64,000 bases of DNA from an uncultured Bacteroides sp. (GCA_947173895.1 CAMWGU010000006.1:1-64000), one strand, 5' to 3'; numbered from the stretch's first letter, positions 43,667 to 54,663 are shown. A program made the numbers and translations. Notes: generated by a model not told the origin, from the sequence alone.

Positions 43667-45160
43667 ATGTATCTATTAGGTTATGATATTGGCAGCTCGT
43701 CGGTAAAGGCGAGCCTGGTGAACGCGCAGACCGGCAAGTGCGTGTCGTCTGCGTTTTTTCCCAAGACGGAGGCGGCCATCCTGGCCGTTCGCCCGGGGTG
43801 GGCCGAGCAGGACCCGCAGGCCTGGTGGGAGAACCTGAAACTGTCCACACAGGCCGTCCTGGCCGAGAGTGGGGTCGACCCCGCCGGGATAGCCGCCATC
43901 GGCATCTCGTATCAGATGCACGGGCTGGTGTGTGTGGACAAGGAGCAGCAGGTGTTGCGTCCGGCCATCATTTGGTGCGACTCGCGGGCGGTGCCCTACG
44001 GCCGCAGGGCGTTCGAGGCCCTGGGCGAAGAGCGGTGCCTTTCGCACCTGCTGAACTCGCCGGGCAACTTTACCGCCTCTAAGCTGGCGTGGATCAGGGA
44101 AAACGAGCCGGCCTTGTATGAGCGCATCGATAAAATCATGCTGCCCGGCGATTATATAGCCATGAGGCTGACGGGCGAGGTGTGCACCACCGTGTCGGGC
44201 CTCTCCGAAGGGATGTTTTGGGATTTCAAGGCGAACGAGGTGGCCGGATTCCTGATGGACTACTACGGGTTCGACCGTTCGCTGATTGCCGACATCCGGC
44301 CTACGTTTGCCGAGCAGGGCCGTGTGAATGCGCAGGCCGCCCGCGAGCTGGGACTGAGGGAAGGCACGCCGGTGACTTATCGTGCCGGCGACCAGCCGAA
44401 CAATGCCCTGTCGCTCAATGTGTTCAATCCGGGTGAAATTGCCTCGACAGCAGGCACATCGGGCGTGGTGTATGGAGTGAACGGCGAGGTGAACTATGAT
44501 CCCCGCTCGCGCGTGAACACCTTCGCCCATGTAAACCATACCGACCGGCAGACCCGTTTGGGCGTGCTGCTGTGCATCAACGGCACCGGCATTCTGAACT
44601 CGTGGGTGAAGCGCAACGTGGCGCCCGAGGGAATGTCATACGCCCAGATGAACGACCTGGCCGCACAGGTGCCCGTAGGCAGCGATGGGGTGAGCATACT
44701 GCCTTTCGGCAACGGGGCCGAACGTATGCTGGAGAACAAGGAAACGGGATGCTCGGTGTGTGGGCTGAACTTCAATCTGCACGGCAAGCAGCACATCATC
44801 CGCGCCGCGCAGGAGGGAATCGTGTTCTCGTTCAAGTATGGCATAGACATCATGGAGCGGATGGGCATTCCGGTGCAGAAGATTCATGCCGGACATGCCA
44901 ACATGTTCCTCAGCCCTGTCTTCCGTGACACACTGGCGGGAGTGACCGGGGCGGTGATCGAACTGTACGACACGGACGGATCGGTGGGGGCCGCCAAGGG
45001 AGCGGGCATCGGTGCGGGCATCTACAAGGACAACCGCGAGGCGTTTGCCACTTTGGAGAAGCTGGCCGTGATAGAGCCCGACGTGGCGAAGCGAGATGCA
45101 TACGGCGAGGCCTATGCACGCTGGAAGTGCAACTTGGAAAAGGCGATGGGGGGCTGCTGA
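43667..45160 (+). CDS. xylB: Xylulokinase
   Basis: This 497-residue FGGY-family kinase starts MYLLGYDIGSSSVKASLVNA, the ATPase-fold phosphate 1 motif. Other features are ISYQMHGLVCVDKEQQVLRP, PAIIWCDSRA and the C-terminal AGHANMFLSPVFRDTLAG segment followed by GGSxGAAKGAG-like glycine-rich sequence. It phosphorylates D-xylulose. It lies 42 bases after the regulator and 152 before xylA. Confidence 0.95.
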   Translation: MYLLGYDIGSSSVKASLVNAQTGKCVSSAFFPKTEAAILAVRPGWAEQDPQAWWENLKLSTQAVLAESGVDPAGIAAIGISYQMHGLVCVDKEQQVLRPAIIWCDSRAVPYGRRAFEALGEERCLSHLLNSPGNFTASKLAWIRENEPALYERIDKIMLPGDYIAMRLTGEVCTTVSGLSEGMFWDFKANEVAGFLMDYYGFDRSLIADIRPTFAEQGRVNAQAARELGLREGTPVTYRAGDQPNNALSLNVFNPGEIASTAGTSGVVYGVNGEVNYDPRSRVNTFAHVNHTDRQTRLGVLLCINGTGILNSWVKRNVAPEGMSYAQMNDLAAQVPVGSDGVSILPFGNGAERMLENKETGCSVCGLNFNLHGKQHIIRAAQEGIVFSFKYGIDIMERMGIPVQKIHAGHANMFLSPVFRDTLAGVTGAVIELYDTDGSVGAAKGAGIGAGIYKDNREAFATLEKLAVIEPDVAKRDAYGEAYARWKCNLEKAMGGC

Positions 45161-45312
45161 CAGCTACCCGACGTGGGGGGAGGCTGAACGGCTGCCGGCT
45201 TGTGCAAGGCGGGCCGTGTCGCGGCCCTACGACGGGGCGGTCCTGCGAGAAGACGACTGTTTTTTTTGAAACAACTATAATTAATATAAACTCTCATTAA
45301 GAATAAGAAATT

Positions 45313-46629
45313 ATGGCTATAAAAGAGTATTTCCCGGGCATCGGGAAGATCAAATTTGAAGGAAAAGAAAGTAAGAACCCGATGGCATTCCGCTACTACG
45401 ATGCGGAAAAGGTGATAAACGGAAGGAAGATGAAGGATTGGCTGAAGTTTTCTATGGCATGGTGGCACACCCTGTGTGCCGAAGGCGGCGACCAGTTTGG
45501 CGGCGGAACCAAGAAGTTTCCTTGGAACGGCGATGCCGACAAGGTGCAGGCAGCCAAGAATAAGATGGACGCCGGATTCGAGTTCATGCAGAAAATGGGT
45601 ATCGAGTATTATTGCTTCCACGATGTAGACTTGTGCGAAGAAGCTGCCACCATCGAGGAATATGAGGCAAACCTGAAGGAAATCGTGGCATACGCCAAAC
45701 AGAAACAGGCCGAGACCGGCATCAAGCTGCTGTGGGGAACGGCCAATGTGTTCAGCCATGCGCGCTACATGAACGGTGCTGCCACCAATCCCGAGTTCGA
45801 CGTGGTGGCAAGGGCTGCCGTGCAGATAAAGAACGCCATCGACGCCACCATCGAACTGGGCGGTACGAACTATGTGTTCTGGGGCGGACGCGAGGGCTAC
45901 ATGTCCTTGCTGAACACCGACCAGAAGCGCGAGAAGGAGCATTTGGCGCAGATGTTGACCATGGCCCGCGACTATGCCCGCGGCAAAGGATTCACGGGTA
46001 CGTTCCTCATCGAGCCGAAGCCGATGGAACCCTCCAAACATCAGTATGACGTGGATACGGAAACTGTGGTGGGCTTTTTGAAAGCACACGGACTGGACAA
46101 GGACTTCAAGGTGAACATCGAGGTGAACCATGCCACACTGGCGGGCCACACCTTCGAACACGAGCTGGCTGTGGCTGTGGACAACGGCATGCTGGGTTCT
46201 ATCGACGCCAACCGTGGCGATTATCAGAACGGATGGGACACTGACCAGTTCCCTATCGACAACTTCGAGCTGACGCAGGCCATGATGCAGATCATCCGCA
46301 ACGGCGGACTGGGCAACGGGGGTACCAACTTCGATGCCAAGACGCGCCGTAACTCTACCGACCTGGAGGATATCTTCATTGCTCACATTGCCGGCATGGA
46401 CGCTATGGCGCGTGCGCTCGAGAGTGCCGCCGCCCTGCTCGACGAGTCTCCCTACCGCCGGATGCTGGCCGACCGCTATGCCTCGTTCGACAGCGGAAAG
46501 GGCAAGGAGTTTGAAGAAGGCAAGCTGACCCTGGAAGAATTGGTGGAATATGCCAAGCAGAACGGCGAACCCAAGCCGGTGAGCGGCAAGCAGGAACTCT
46601 ACGAGGCTATTGTCAACATGTATTGCTGA
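45313..46629 (+). CDS. xylA: Xylose isomerase
   Basis: This 438-residue class II enzyme starts [20 protein letters not shown]. Active-site and metal motifs include [54 protein letters not shown] and [17 protein letters not shown]. It interconverts D-xylose and D-xylulose. The 152-base gap after xylB holds a GC-rich hairpin (GGGCCG at 45211-45216 with CGGCCC at 45222-45227), a possible mRNA-processing or differential-expression site. Confidence 0.97.
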   Translation: MAIKEYFPGIGKIKFEGKESKNPMAFRYYDAEKVINGRKMKDWLKFSMAWWHTLCAEGGDQFGGGTKKFPWNGDADKVQAAKNKMDAGFEFMQKMGIEYYCFHDVDLCEEAATIEEYEANLKEIVAYAKQKQAETGIKLLWGTANVFSHARYMNGAATNPEFDVVARAAVQIKNAIDATIELGGTNYVFWGGREGYMSLLNTDQKREKEHLAQMLTMARDYARGKGFTGTFLIEPKPMEPSKHQYDVDTETVVGFLKAHGLDKDFKVNIEVNHATLAGHTFEHELAVAVDNGMLGSIDANRGDYQNGWDTDQFPIDNFELTQAMMQIIRNGGLGNGGTNFDAKTRRNSTDLEDIFIAHIAGMDAMARALESAAALLDESPYRRMLADRYASFDSGKGKEFEEGKLTLEELVEYAKQNGEPKPVSGKQELYEAIVNMYC

Positions 46630-46659
46630 TTTCCGTCCCTGCCATATCGGCCGTGAATG

Positions 46660-46706
46660 GAGCCGTATCAATGCCGCTGATCTTTGGGCAATGATACGGC
46701 TCTTTT
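46660..46706 (+). terminator. Terminator of the xyl operon
   Basis: GAGCCGTATCA (46660-46670) pairs with TGATACGGCTC (46692-46702), followed by TTTT. Confidence 0.85.
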
Positions 46707-46829
46707 ATGTTTCTTGGGCTGTAGGGCCGCCATTTCCCAATGCGCTTGTTTGGGCCTTGGCCCGTCCCTCCTTTGTAAAGCACAGTGAATATTTATGAAA
46801 TAAAACTCGCCTATATCGAAAATATTGCC

Positions 46830-46837
46830 TACCTTTG
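46830..46837 (+). promoter_or_regulatory. Promoter -7 element of the polysaccharide export operon
   Basis: TACCTTTG followed by CGGC matches TAnnTTTG, 34 bases before the ATG at 46871. Confidence 0.6.
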
Positions 46838-46870
46838 CGGCTGCTAAATTATTAAGTTAATTGAATTTAT

Positions 46871-49339
46871 ATGGTAAAGAGACTATTATCCGTACTGGCC
46901 TTGGTTTTTGCCCTCACGGCTCCTGTGGTTGCACAGCAATCCATGAGCGACCAACAAGTGTTGGAATATGTGAAGACGGGCATGCGACAAGGCAAAGACC
47001 AGCGTCAGATTGCTACAGAATTGGCCCGCCGGGGAGTGACACAGGAGCAGGCCAAGCGTGTGAAGAAACTTTACGAACAACAGGCAGGTGCAGCCGGCGG
47101 CAACACCGATGTGACCACGCAGAGCCGAAACCGCCTGCGCGAGAAGAACGAAGCGTCGGAAGGCAACTATGTGCCCGAAAACTTCAGTTTCGACCGGCAC
47201 GAGGCTGCCGAGGCGATGGCGGCGCAAAGCTTGCAAGACAGTACCTTATATTACAGACAACCGGCGGAGGAACAGCAAGAGAAGGTGTACGGACGCGAGA
47301 TTTTCTCTACTCGCAACCTGACTTTCGAACCCAGTGTGAATTTGGCCACACCGCCCAATTACCGGCTGGGACCGGGCGATGAGGTGATTATCGACATCTG
47401 GGGAACCAACCAGGCTACCATCCGCGACCATATTTCGCCCGACGGCTCCATCACCATCCCCGAACTGGGGCTTATCAGCCTGAACGGGATGACCGTGGCC
47501 GAAGCCAATCAATACTTGCGCAAGGAGCTGAGCAAGATCTATGCGGGGCTGGACAACGACCGGAATCCTTCGTCGCAAATCAAGGTGACGCTGGGAAACA
47601 GCCGCACTATACAGGTGAACGTCATGGGCGAAGTGTTTCAGCCGGGCACCTATGCGCTGTCTTCTTTTTCCACTGTGTTTCACGCGCTCTATCGCGCCGG
47701 AGGGGTGAGCGACATCGGTAGCTTGCGAAACATACAGGTGGTGCGCGCCGGACAGAAGATTGCCACGGTGGACGTGTACGACTTTATCATGAAGGGAAAA
47801 ATAAACGACGACATCCGCCTGCAGGAAGGCGACGTGATACTGGTGCCGCCCTACGAGGCGCTGGTGAGCGTGGGGGGGAACGTGAAACGTCCTATGCGCT
47901 ACGAGATGAAGAACAACGAAAGCGTGGCCACTCTGCTGAAGTATGCCGGAGGCTTTGCGGGCGATGCCTACACCCGCTCGCTGCGCATGGTGCGCCAGAA
48001 CGGAAGGGAATATCAGGTGTACACCATTGATGATATCGACTATTCCGTGTTCCAGTTGAAGGACGGCGACGTGCTGACGGCCGAGGCGATACTGGATCGC
48101 TTCGAGAACAAGATTGAAATAAAAGGGGCTGTATACCGCCCCGGAGTCTATCAGTTCGGAGGTGCACTGAACACGATACGCCAGCTGGTGGAGAAGGCCG
48201 ACGGGCTGATGGGCGACGCCTTTACCGGACGTGCGGTGTTGCACCGCGAACGCGAGAACCTGACGAAGGAGGTGATTCAGGTGGACATCAAAGGAATCAT
48301 GAACGGCACCACGCCCGATGTGGCCTTGCAGCGCAATGACGTGCTCTACGTCCCCAGCATCCACGACCTGGAGGACCTGGGAAATGTCACTGTATACGGC
48401 GAAGTGGCCCGCCCGGGCGAGTTCGCTTTTGCCGACAACATGACGTTGGAAGACATTATCATTCAGGCGGGCGGACTGAAGGAGTCGGCCTCGACGGTGC
48501 GCGTGGACGTGTCGCGACGCATCAAGAACAATAAGGGGACCGAGTCGGTGTCTACCATCGGACAGATGTTCTCGTTTTCGCTCAAGGACGGCTTTGTGAT
48601 AGACGGCGAGCCGGGATTCGTGCTGGAACCCTACGACCAGGTGTACGTGCGCCGAAGCCCTGCCTATAAGAAGCAGGTGAACGTGAGGGTGAGCGGCGAA
48701 GTGCTATATGAAGGCGACTATGCTTTGACTCAAAAGAGCGAACGCCTGTCCGACCTGATCGGCAAGGCAGGCGGAGTGACTCCGTTCGCCTACATCAAAG
48801 GGGCGCGTCTGGTGCGTCTGATCAATGACGATGAGCGTCGCCGGATGGAGACCGTGTTGGAGATGGCCAAGGCCGGGAAGGATTCGATTGACGTCGACAG
48901 GCTGGACCTAGGGAATGTATATTATGTAGGTATCGACCTTGAGAAGGCGTTGGCCAAACCCGGATCGGCGGCAGACATTGTGTTGCGCGAGGGGGATGTC
49001 ATCGAGGTTCCCGAATATAACAACACGGTGCGCATCAGCGGAGCTGTGATGTATCCCAACACTGTGTCGTTTGAGGACAACAAGACACTGAAATATTATA
49101 TCGAGCAGGCGGGAGGCTACGGATTCCGCGCCAAGAAGAGCAAGGCTTACATTGTCTATATGAACGGACAGGTGAAGCGCGCCCGAAAGAGCAGCAGTGA
49201 GGTGATACAGCCGGGATGCGAGGTGATTGTTCCGGTGAAGGAGAAGAGCAACTGGTCGCTGCAGAACACACTGTCCATCGCTACTACCAGCGCGTCGCTG
49301 GCCACGATGATCGCCTCTATTGCTAACATCCTTAAATAG
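46871..49339 (+). CDS. Polysaccharide export protein with multiple SLBB domains (Wza-like)
   Basis: This 822-residue protein has a signal peptide (MVKRLLSVLALVFALTAPVV), a short helical region, then a polysaccharide-export domain (YRLGPGDEVIIDIWGTNQAT, ISPDGSITIPELGLISLNGM) and about five SLBB/ubiquitin-like domains, recognisable from repeats such as VSVGGNVKRPMRYEMKNNES, VYGEVARPGEFAFADNMTLE and VRISGAVMYPNTVSFEDNKT. It probably forms the outer-membrane export channel for a surface polysaccharide. It leads the operon with the Wzz-like gene. Confidence 0.93.
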   Translation: MVKRLLSVLALVFALTAPVVAQQSMSDQQVLEYVKTGMRQGKDQRQIATELARRGVTQEQAKRVKKLYEQQAGAAGGNTDVTTQSRNRLREKNEASEGNYVPENFSFDRHEAAEAMAAQSLQDSTLYYRQPAEEQQEKVYGREIFSTRNLTFEPSVNLATPPNYRLGPGDEVIIDIWGTNQATIRDHISPDGSITIPELGLISLNGMTVAEANQYLRKELSKIYAGLDNDRNPSSQIKVTLGNSRTIQVNVMGEVFQPGTYALSSFSTVFHALYRAGGVSDIGSLRNIQVVRAGQKIATVDVYDFIMKGKINDDIRLQEGDVILVPPYEALVSVGGNVKRPMRYEMKNNESVATLLKYAGGFAGDAYTRSLRMVRQNGREYQVYTIDDIDYSVFQLKDGDVLTAEAILDRFENKIEIKGAVYRPGVYQFGGALNTIRQLVEKADGLMGDAFTGRAVLHRERENLTKEVIQVDIKGIMNGTTPDVALQRNDVLYVPSIHDLEDLGNVTVYGEVARPGEFAFADNMTLEDIIIQAGGLKESASTVRVDVSRRIKNNKGTESVSTIGQMFSFSLKDGFVIDGEPGFVLEPYDQVYVRRSPAYKKQVNVRVSGEVLYEGDYALTQKSERLSDLIGKAGGVTPFAYIKGARLVRLINDDERRRMETVLEMAKAGKDSIDVDRLDLGNVYYVGIDLEKALAKPGSAADIVLREGDVIEVPEYNNTVRISGAVMYPNTVSFEDNKTLKYYIEQAGGYGFRAKKSKAYIVYMNGQVKRARKSSSEVIQPGCEVIVPVKEKSNWSLQNTLSIATTSASLATMIASIANILK

Positions 49340-49353
49340 AATAATATAGATAT

Positions 49354-50490
49354 ATGGCGGAAGATAAGAATTATAACAATATGGAAAGAATGAACGAAGG
49401 CGAAGAGCTGGAGATAGACTTGATGGAGTATGTCCGTAAGTTGTGGGCGGCCCGCAGGATTCTGCTGAAGGCTGCCGGCATCGGAGCCTTGGTGGGAGTG
49501 GTCATTGCGCTGAGCATTCCCAAGCAGTATACCGTCGAGGTGACATTGTCTCCCGAATCGGGAAAGGCCGGCGGCGGAAGCCTGTCGGGGATGGCGGCCA
49601 TGCTGGGCATTGGCGGAATGAGCCTGGGCAGCGAGGCGGATGCCTTGAATGTGTCCCTGTTTCCGGACATCGTGGCATCTACTCCTTTTATTCTGGAGCT
49701 GTTCAATGCCCGTGTCACCACGCTGGACGGCGATATGGATACTACCTTTGTCGCTTATCTGGATGAGCAGAAGGCGCCTTGGTGGAGTGCTGTGATGGGA
49801 TTGCCCGGGGCGGCCATAGGTGGTATCAAGTCGCTGTTCGGGTCGGAAGGCGAGGAGGAGGGTGATGCCCTGAATCCTTTCCACCTGACGGAGGAGCAGG
49901 CCCGTAAGGTGACGGCGCTGCGCAAGGCCATTACGGCTGATGTGGACAAGAAGACGGGCATCACTACGGTGACGGTGACTTTGCAGGATCCGATGGTGAC
50001 GGCGGCCATTACAGACACGGTGGTGGTGAAACTACAGGAATATATTACTGCCTACAGGGTGTCGAAGGCGCAGCAAGACTGTGCTTACCTGGAACAGTTG
50101 TATAAGGAGCGCCAGCAGGAGTACTACGAGGCGCAGCAGAGTTATGCCGCCTATATGGACACCAACAAGGGGGTGATTCTTCAGAGTGCCCTGACCGAGC
50201 GCGAACGTTTGCAAAACGACATGAACCTGGCCTATCAGGTGTATAGTCAGGTAGCTACCCAGTTGCAGGTGGCGCGTGCCAAGGTGCAGGAGGCCAAGCC
50301 GGTGTTTGCGGTGGTAGAGCCTGCCATAGTGCCTTTGTTGCCTTCGGGCACCAGCAAGAAGGTGATTCTTCTCGGATTTGTGTTTTTGGCTGTGGCCGGC
50401 ACTTCTGCATGGATTCTGTTCGGACGTGAATTGTTTGACAGCTTGAAAGCGGAGTTGAATGCTCCGCAGGAAGGGGCGGAAAAGAAGTAA
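49354..50490 (+). CDS. Chain-length determinant protein (Wzz family)
   Basis: This 378-residue protein has membrane helices at about residues 38-58 and 330-350, with a long periplasmic part rich in coiled-coil (about 215-300). The motif EGEELEIDLMEYVRKLWAAR before the first helix, and the Pro-rich entry to the second, match Wzz/BY-kinase adaptor proteins. No tyrosine kinase domain is attached. It lies 14 bases after the SLBB protein, with which it should form the export machinery. Confidence 0.9.
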   Translation: MAEDKNYNNMERMNEGEELEIDLMEYVRKLWAARRILLKAAGIGALVGVVIALSIPKQYTVEVTLSPESGKAGGGSLSGMAAMLGIGGMSLGSEADALNVSLFPDIVASTPFILELFNARVTTLDGDMDTTFVAYLDEQKAPWWSAVMGLPGAAIGGIKSLFGSEGEEEGDALNPFHLTEEQARKVTALRKAITADVDKKTGITTVTVTLQDPMVTAAITDTVVVKLQEYITAYRVSKAQQDCAYLEQLYKERQQEYYEAQQSYAAYMDTNKGVILQSALTERERLQNDMNLAYQVYSQVATQLQVARAKVQEAKPVFAVVEPAIVPLLPSGTSKKVILLGFVFLAVAGTSAWILFGRELFDSLKAELNAPQEGAEKK

Positions 50491-50505
50491 GCGGCTCTTT
50501 TAATG

Positions 50506-50572
50506 AACGAGAGACAGCCCTGTCAGGAATCTATATCAAGGATTCCTGACAGGGCTGTCTCTCGTTTTTTGA
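50506..50572. terminator. Very strong bidirectional terminator between the Wzz and rfbC genes
   Basis: The 26-base arms at 50506-50531 and 50541-50566 are exactly complementary (arm begins AACGAGAGACAGCCCTGTCA), around a 9-base loop, with a T run after. It separates convergent genes. Confidence 0.92.
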
Positions 50573-50586
50573 TTCGTTTTTGCCTT

Positions 50587-51159
50587 TTATTCGTACAGGC
50601 TTTGGCCGAAATCGAAATCTGTCTCATAGTCCTTTAGCCGCGGATGCTTCTTGTCCTTGTCCGACAGAATCACCCGGTCGGCCGGCAGTTTCCAGTCTAT
50701 GCCCAGGTCGGGGTCGTCCCATGCTATTCCTCCTTCGCTTTGCGGCGCGTAATAGTGGTCGCATTTGTATTGAAACAATACCTCGTCGCTCAGTACGGCA
50801 AATCCATGGGCAAACCCGCGAGGGATGAAGAACTGGCGGTGGTTTTCTCCGGTCAGTTCTACGGCTACGTGCTTTCCGAAGGTGGGCGATCCTTTCCGGA
50901 TGTCTACGGCCACGTCCAGCACGGCGCCCTTGATTACGCGCACCAGCTTACTTTGCGTGAACGGCGGTTTCTGAAAATGAAGTCCGCGCAGCACGCCGTA
51001 TGTAGAAAAGCTTTCATTGTCTTGTACAAAGGTGGTGTGACACACTTTTTCTTCGAATTCGCGTCCCGAGAAACTTTCGAAGAAGTATCCTCGTTCGTCC
51101 TTGAAAATGCGGGGTTCCAAGATGAGGACTCCGTCTATCGCTGTTTTTATGATTTCCAT
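50587..51159 (-). CDS. rfbC: dTDP-4-dehydrorhamnose 3,5-epimerase
   Basis: This 190-residue cupin-fold enzyme starts [20 protein letters not shown]. It contains GVLRGLHFQKPPFTQSKLVR with the catalytic His, VLDVAVDIRKGSPTFG and FFIPRGFAHGFAVLSDE. Its ATG overlaps the rfbA stop by one base (TAATG), indicating coupling. It converts dTDP-4-keto-6-deoxyglucose for dTDP-L-rhamnose. The partner genes rfbB and rfbD are not in the window. Confidence 0.95.
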   Translation of the reverse strand: MEIIKTAIDGVLILEPRIFKDERGYFFESFSGREFEEKVCHTTFVQDNESFSTYGVLRGLHFQKPPFTQSKLVRVIKGAVLDVAVDIRKGSPTFGKHVAVELTGENHRQFFIPRGFAHGFAVLSDEVLFQYKCDHYYAPQSEGGIAWDDPDLGIDWKLPADRVILSDKDKKHPRLKDYETDFDFGQSLYE

Positions 51160-52043
51160 TATAATCCCAGTTCTTTTATTACTTTCAGCAAATATTGTCC
51201 ATATTGGTTTTTGAGCATCGGTTGTGCCAGTTCGCGCATTTTTTCCGCGCTGATCCATCCTTTTCGCAGGGCTATGCCTTCCAGGCATGCTACTTTCAGC
51301 CCTTGTCGTTTTTCTATCACTTCGATGTAGGTGCTCGCTTCGGCCAGTGAGTCGTGTGTGCCGGTGTCCAGCCATGCGAATCCTCGTCCCAGGGTCTGCA
51401 CTTTCAGTTCCTTGTCTTCAAGGAATCTTTGGTTTACAGTGGTGATTTCCAGTTCTCCGCGTGCTGACGGCTTGATTTGCTTGGCCACTTCCACTACCTT
51501 GTTGGGATAGAAATAGAGTCCTACCACGGCATAGTTTGACTTGGGCTGTGCGGGTTTTTCTTCGATGGAGAGGCAGTTTCCCTCGTTGTCGAATTCTGCC
51601 ACTCCGTATCGTTCGGGGTCGCTCACCCAGTAGCCGAACACGGTGGCTTTCTTGTCTTCTTCGGCGGCGCGCACCGATTCTTTCAGCATGGCGGACAATC
51701 CGTTGCCATGAAAGATGTTGTCGCCCAGCACGAGGCACACCGAGTCGTTTCCGATAAACTTCTGACCGATGATGAATGCTTGTGCCAGTCCGTCGGGCGA
51801 GGGCTGTTCTGCATATTCGAATTGCACTCCGAAATCGCTTCCGTCTCCTAGCAGCCGCCGGAAACTTGGCAGGTCGTACGGGGTGGATATGATGAGTATT
51901 TCCCGTATTCCGGCCAGCATCAATATGGATATCGGATAGTAGATCATGGGCTTGTCGAAGACGGGAAGCAATTGTTTGGATACTCCTTTGGTGATGGGGT
52001 AGAGGCGAGTGCCTGAGCCTCCGGCTAATACAATTCCTTTCAT
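51159..52043 (-). CDS. rfbA: Glucose-1-phosphate thymidylyltransferase
   Basis: This 294-residue enzyme starts [20 protein letters not shown], the nucleotide-binding motif. Further signatures are [28 protein letters not shown] and [20 protein letters not shown]. It makes dTDP-glucose from Glc-1-P. The ATG at 52043 starts the canonical motif and lies 37 bases after the priming transferase stop. Confidence 0.96.
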   Translation of the reverse strand: MKGIVLAGGSGTRLYPITKGVSKQLLPVFDKPMIYYPISILMLAGIREILIISTPYDLPSFRRLLGDGSDFGVQFEYAEQPSPDGLAQAFIIGQKFIGNDSVCLVLGDNIFHGNGLSAMLKESVRAAEEDKKATVFGYWVSDPERYGVAEFDNEGNCLSIEEKPAQPKSNYAVVGLYFYPNKVVEVAKQIKPSARGELEITTVNQRFLEDKELKVQTLGRGFAWLDTGTHDSLAEASTYIEVIEKRQGLKVACLEGIALRKGWISAEKMRELAQPMLKNQYGQYLLKVIKELGL

Positions 52044-52080
52044 ATAGTTCTTTTTTTTTGATATATTCTTGAGCGTTGGT

Positions 52081-53484
52081 TTAGTAAGCGTTCTTTTCGC
52101 CATGAAACATGTTGGTGACTGTTTTTATCATGATGCGGATGTCAAGCAGGAAGGTCCAGTTTTCGATATACCACAGGTCTCTTCTCACTCTTCCTTCCAT
52201 TTGCGACAGTTCTTTGGTCTCTCCTCGGAATCCGGTCACTTGTGCCCATCCGGTGATGCCCGGTTTTACCAGGTGGCGCATCATGTATTTGTTTATCAGT
52301 TGCGAGTATTCTTCGGTGTGTTTCAGCATGTGGGGGCGTGGCCCTACGATGGACATTTCTCCTTTGAACACGTTGATGAACTGGGGCATTTCGTCCAGGT
52401 TGCTTTTGCGCAGAAAGTTGCCGAACCGTGTCTTGCGCGGGTCGTTCTTGGTGGCTTGCAGTGTGTCGGACAGGGCGTTTACTTTCATCGAGCGGAACTT
52501 GTAGCATTTGAATATTTTTCCATTCTCGCCGTTTCTCTCTTGTTTGAAGAAGATCGGTCCGGGCGATGTGAACTTGATGATGAGCCCCACTATCAAATAC
52601 ATAAATGGAAAGACGGTGAGTAGAAACAAGGAGGAGCACACTAGGTCGAACAGTCGTTTGGCCAGTCTGTTGAACGGGTTTTGCAACGGTTCGGTGCGTA
52701 TGGACAACACGGGTACTTCGCCCAGCAGTTCCAGTTGCAGCTGCCGTTTGATGTAGTTGCGCACGTGGGGCACGCTGTAGAAGCGTATCAGGTTGTTTTC
52801 GCAGTAGTCCATGATGGCCAGGATATCGTCTTTTCGGCTGGATGGCAGGCCGCAGTATAGCTCGTGTATTGTGTTGTGTGATAGCCAATTGAACATTTGC
52901 TCCACTCCTCCTTTAAAAGGGATTCCCTCGGGATAGTCTGTGCTGTCCTGGTCGTGGAAGACTCCGGCTACCTTGTAGCCGTATGTCAGGTCGTTCAGGG
53001 TGTGATAGAGTTCTACCATGTTGTCGCCATCGCCTATCAACACTGTGATCCGCTGGTTTCTGCCACTACGGCGATACATCTTCACGAAGAAGCGCAGTGT
53101 CAGCCTCCATCCGATAATGAAAGAGATGAAGGACAGATAGAACAGCATCAGGTAGGTGTGTGATATATGGTCTACCTTAATGATGGCCAGTACGGTGAGC
53201 AAGATGACTACATGCAGGCTGATGGTGCCTAATAGCCTTCCTACTATCTGTTCCGGGCGGACGATTCGGTTATGCAGTATTACTCCGAATATGGAAATGC
53301 AGGGGATGTAGCACAGATTGGAAGTCAACAGGTATGTTTTCAGTGAAATGGAAGCAGCTACTTGCGGGGCTATCTCTTTCAGCAAGAAAAACACGAGAAC
53401 CATAGTAAGATTCAGCAGGGCGAAATCACCTGCTATTGCCACTAATTTAATTATATCGGAGTTTTCTGTAGTAGGTTGTTTCAT
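52081..53484 (-). CDS. Exopolysaccharide-priming polyprenyl glycosylphosphotransferase (WcaJ-like)
   Basis: This 467-residue protein has about five membrane helices in the first 130 residues, a CoA-binding-like middle domain and a C-terminal bacterial sugar transferase domain: [40 protein letters not shown] and [20 protein letters not shown] followed by PRPH. These enzymes load the first sugar-phosphate on undecaprenyl phosphate. Which sugar is used cannot be told. It heads a leftward operon with rfbA and rfbC, divergent from manC. Confidence 0.93.
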   Translation of the reverse strand: MKQPTTENSDIIKLVAIAGDFALLNLTMVLVFFLLKEIAPQVAASISLKTYLLTSNLCYIPCISIFGVILHNRIVRPEQIVGRLLGTISLHVVILLTVLAIIKVDHISHTYLMLFYLSFISFIIGWRLTLRFFVKMYRRSGRNQRITVLIGDGDNMVELYHTLNDLTYGYKVAGVFHDQDSTDYPEGIPFKGGVEQMFNWLSHNTIHELYCGLPSSRKDDILAIMDYCENNLIRFYSVPHVRNYIKRQLQLELLGEVPVLSIRTEPLQNPFNRLAKRLFDLVCSSLFLLTVFPFMYLIVGLIIKFTSPGPIFFKQERNGENGKIFKCYKFRSMKVNALSDTLQATKNDPRKTRFGNFLRKSNLDEMPQFINVFKGEMSIVGPRPHMLKHTEEYSQLINKYMMRHLVKPGITGWAQVTGFRGETKELSQMEGRVRRDLWYIENWTFLLDIRIMIKTVTNMFHGEKNAY

Positions 53485-53506
53485 GATAAAAAAAATTTAG
53501 TTGTTG

Positions 53507-53514
53507 CAAATATA
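53507..53514 (-). promoter_or_regulatory. Promoter -7 element of the priming transferase operon
   Basis: The minus strand reads TATATTTG followed by CAAC, matching TAnnTTTG, 23 bases before the ATG at 53484. Confidence 0.6.
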
Positions 53515-53559
53515 GGACATATTAGTCAAAATACAATATTTTTTTTAAAAAATAATACT

Positions 53560-53567
53560 TATCTTTG
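53560..53567 (+). promoter_or_regulatory. Promoter -7 element of the manC-gmd-fcl operon
   Basis: TATCTTTG followed by CGACC matches TAnnTTTG, 32 bases before the ATG at 53599; it faces away from the element at 53507-53514. Confidence 0.6.
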
Positions 53568-53598
53568 CGACCGTACAACGTAAAAAAACAGAATCATT

Positions 53599-54663
53599 AT
53601 GAACATTAAGAACAATCATCTCGTGATCATGGCCGGGGGAGTGGGAAGCCGCTTTTGGCCTATGAGTACTCCCGATTATCCGAAACAGTTCATCGATGTA
53701 TTGGGGTGTGGTCGTACATTGATTCAGCTGACGGCCGACCGCTTCCGTGGCATTTGTCCACCAGAGAATGTGTGGGTGGTCACATCGGCCCAATATGCGG
53801 ATACGGTAAAGGAGCAGTTACCCGATATTGCTGATGATCATATCTTGCGCGAACCTTGTCGCCGTAATACGGCTCCCTGTATCGCATACGTCAGCTGGAA
53901 GATAAAGGCGCGCAATCCGAGGGCCAATATGGTGGTGACGCCCAGCGACCATATTGTGATGGATACCACTGAATTCCAGCGGGTAATCGCCTCGGCGATG
54001 AAGTTTACGGCCAATTCGGACGCCATTCTGACGCTGGGTATGAAGCCTACCCGTCCTGAAACGGGTTATGGATATATAGAAGCCGACCTGTCGGTGCCTT
54101 CTACAGCCAATAAAGAGGTGTTCAGGGTGTATTCTTTCAAGGAGAAACCCGATGTGGAAACTGCGCGGCGTTACATTCGGGATGACAACTACTTTTGGAA
54201 TGCCGGTATTTTTGTATGGAATGTAAATACGGTGGTCAATGCGTTGCGTGTGTATCAGCCTGCCATTGCGAAAGTGTTCGAAAAACTGCTTCCTTATTAT
54301 TATACGGAACAGGAACAGGAGTTGATCGACCGGCATTTCCCTTTGTGTGAGAATATTTCGGTAGATTATGCCATTATGGAGAAAGCGGACGAGATCTTTG
54401 TCTTTCCGGCCAGTTTTGGGTGGAGCGATTTGGGTACGTGGGGCTCATTGCATGATAATTTGCTCAAGGATGCTCACAACAATATGCTGATAGGGCAGGA
54501 TATCAAACTGTATGAAACGCGTAACTGTGTGATTCACACTACTCAGGAAAAAAAAGTAGTGGTGCAGGGATTAGACGGATACATTGTGGCCGAGAAAGAA
54601 AATACGTTGCTTATCTGCCGGCTGAGCGAGGAACAGCGGATAAAGGAATTTTCGGCCGATTGA
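53599..54663 (+). CDS. manC: Mannose-1-phosphate guanylyltransferase
   Basis: This 354-residue enzyme has LVIMAGGVGSRFWPMSTPDY and then PKQF, the G-G-x-G-x-R-x-W-P-x-S nucleotide motif, VVTPSDHIV, FKEKPDVETARRYI, ETGYGYIEAD and FFWNAGIFVWN. It makes GDP-mannose, the precursor for Gmd. There is no C-terminal isomerase domain, so it is the monofunctional type. It starts the manC-gmd-fcl unit, which is divergent from the priming transferase. Confidence 0.94.
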   Translation: MNIKNNHLVIMAGGVGSRFWPMSTPDYPKQFIDVLGCGRTLIQLTADRFRGICPPENVWVVTSAQYADTVKEQLPDIADDHILREPCRRNTAPCIAYVSWKIKARNPRANMVVTPSDHIVMDTTEFQRVIASAMKFTANSDAILTLGMKPTRPETGYGYIEADLSVPSTANKEVFRVYSFKEKPDVETARRYIRDDNYFWNAGIFVWNVNTVVNALRVYQPAIAKVFEKLLPYYYTEQEQELIDRHFPLCENISVDYAIMEKADEIFVFPASFGWSDLGTWGSLHDNLLKDAHNNMLIGQDIKLYETRNCVIHTTQEKKVVVQGLDGYIVAEKENTLLICRLSEEQRIKEFSAD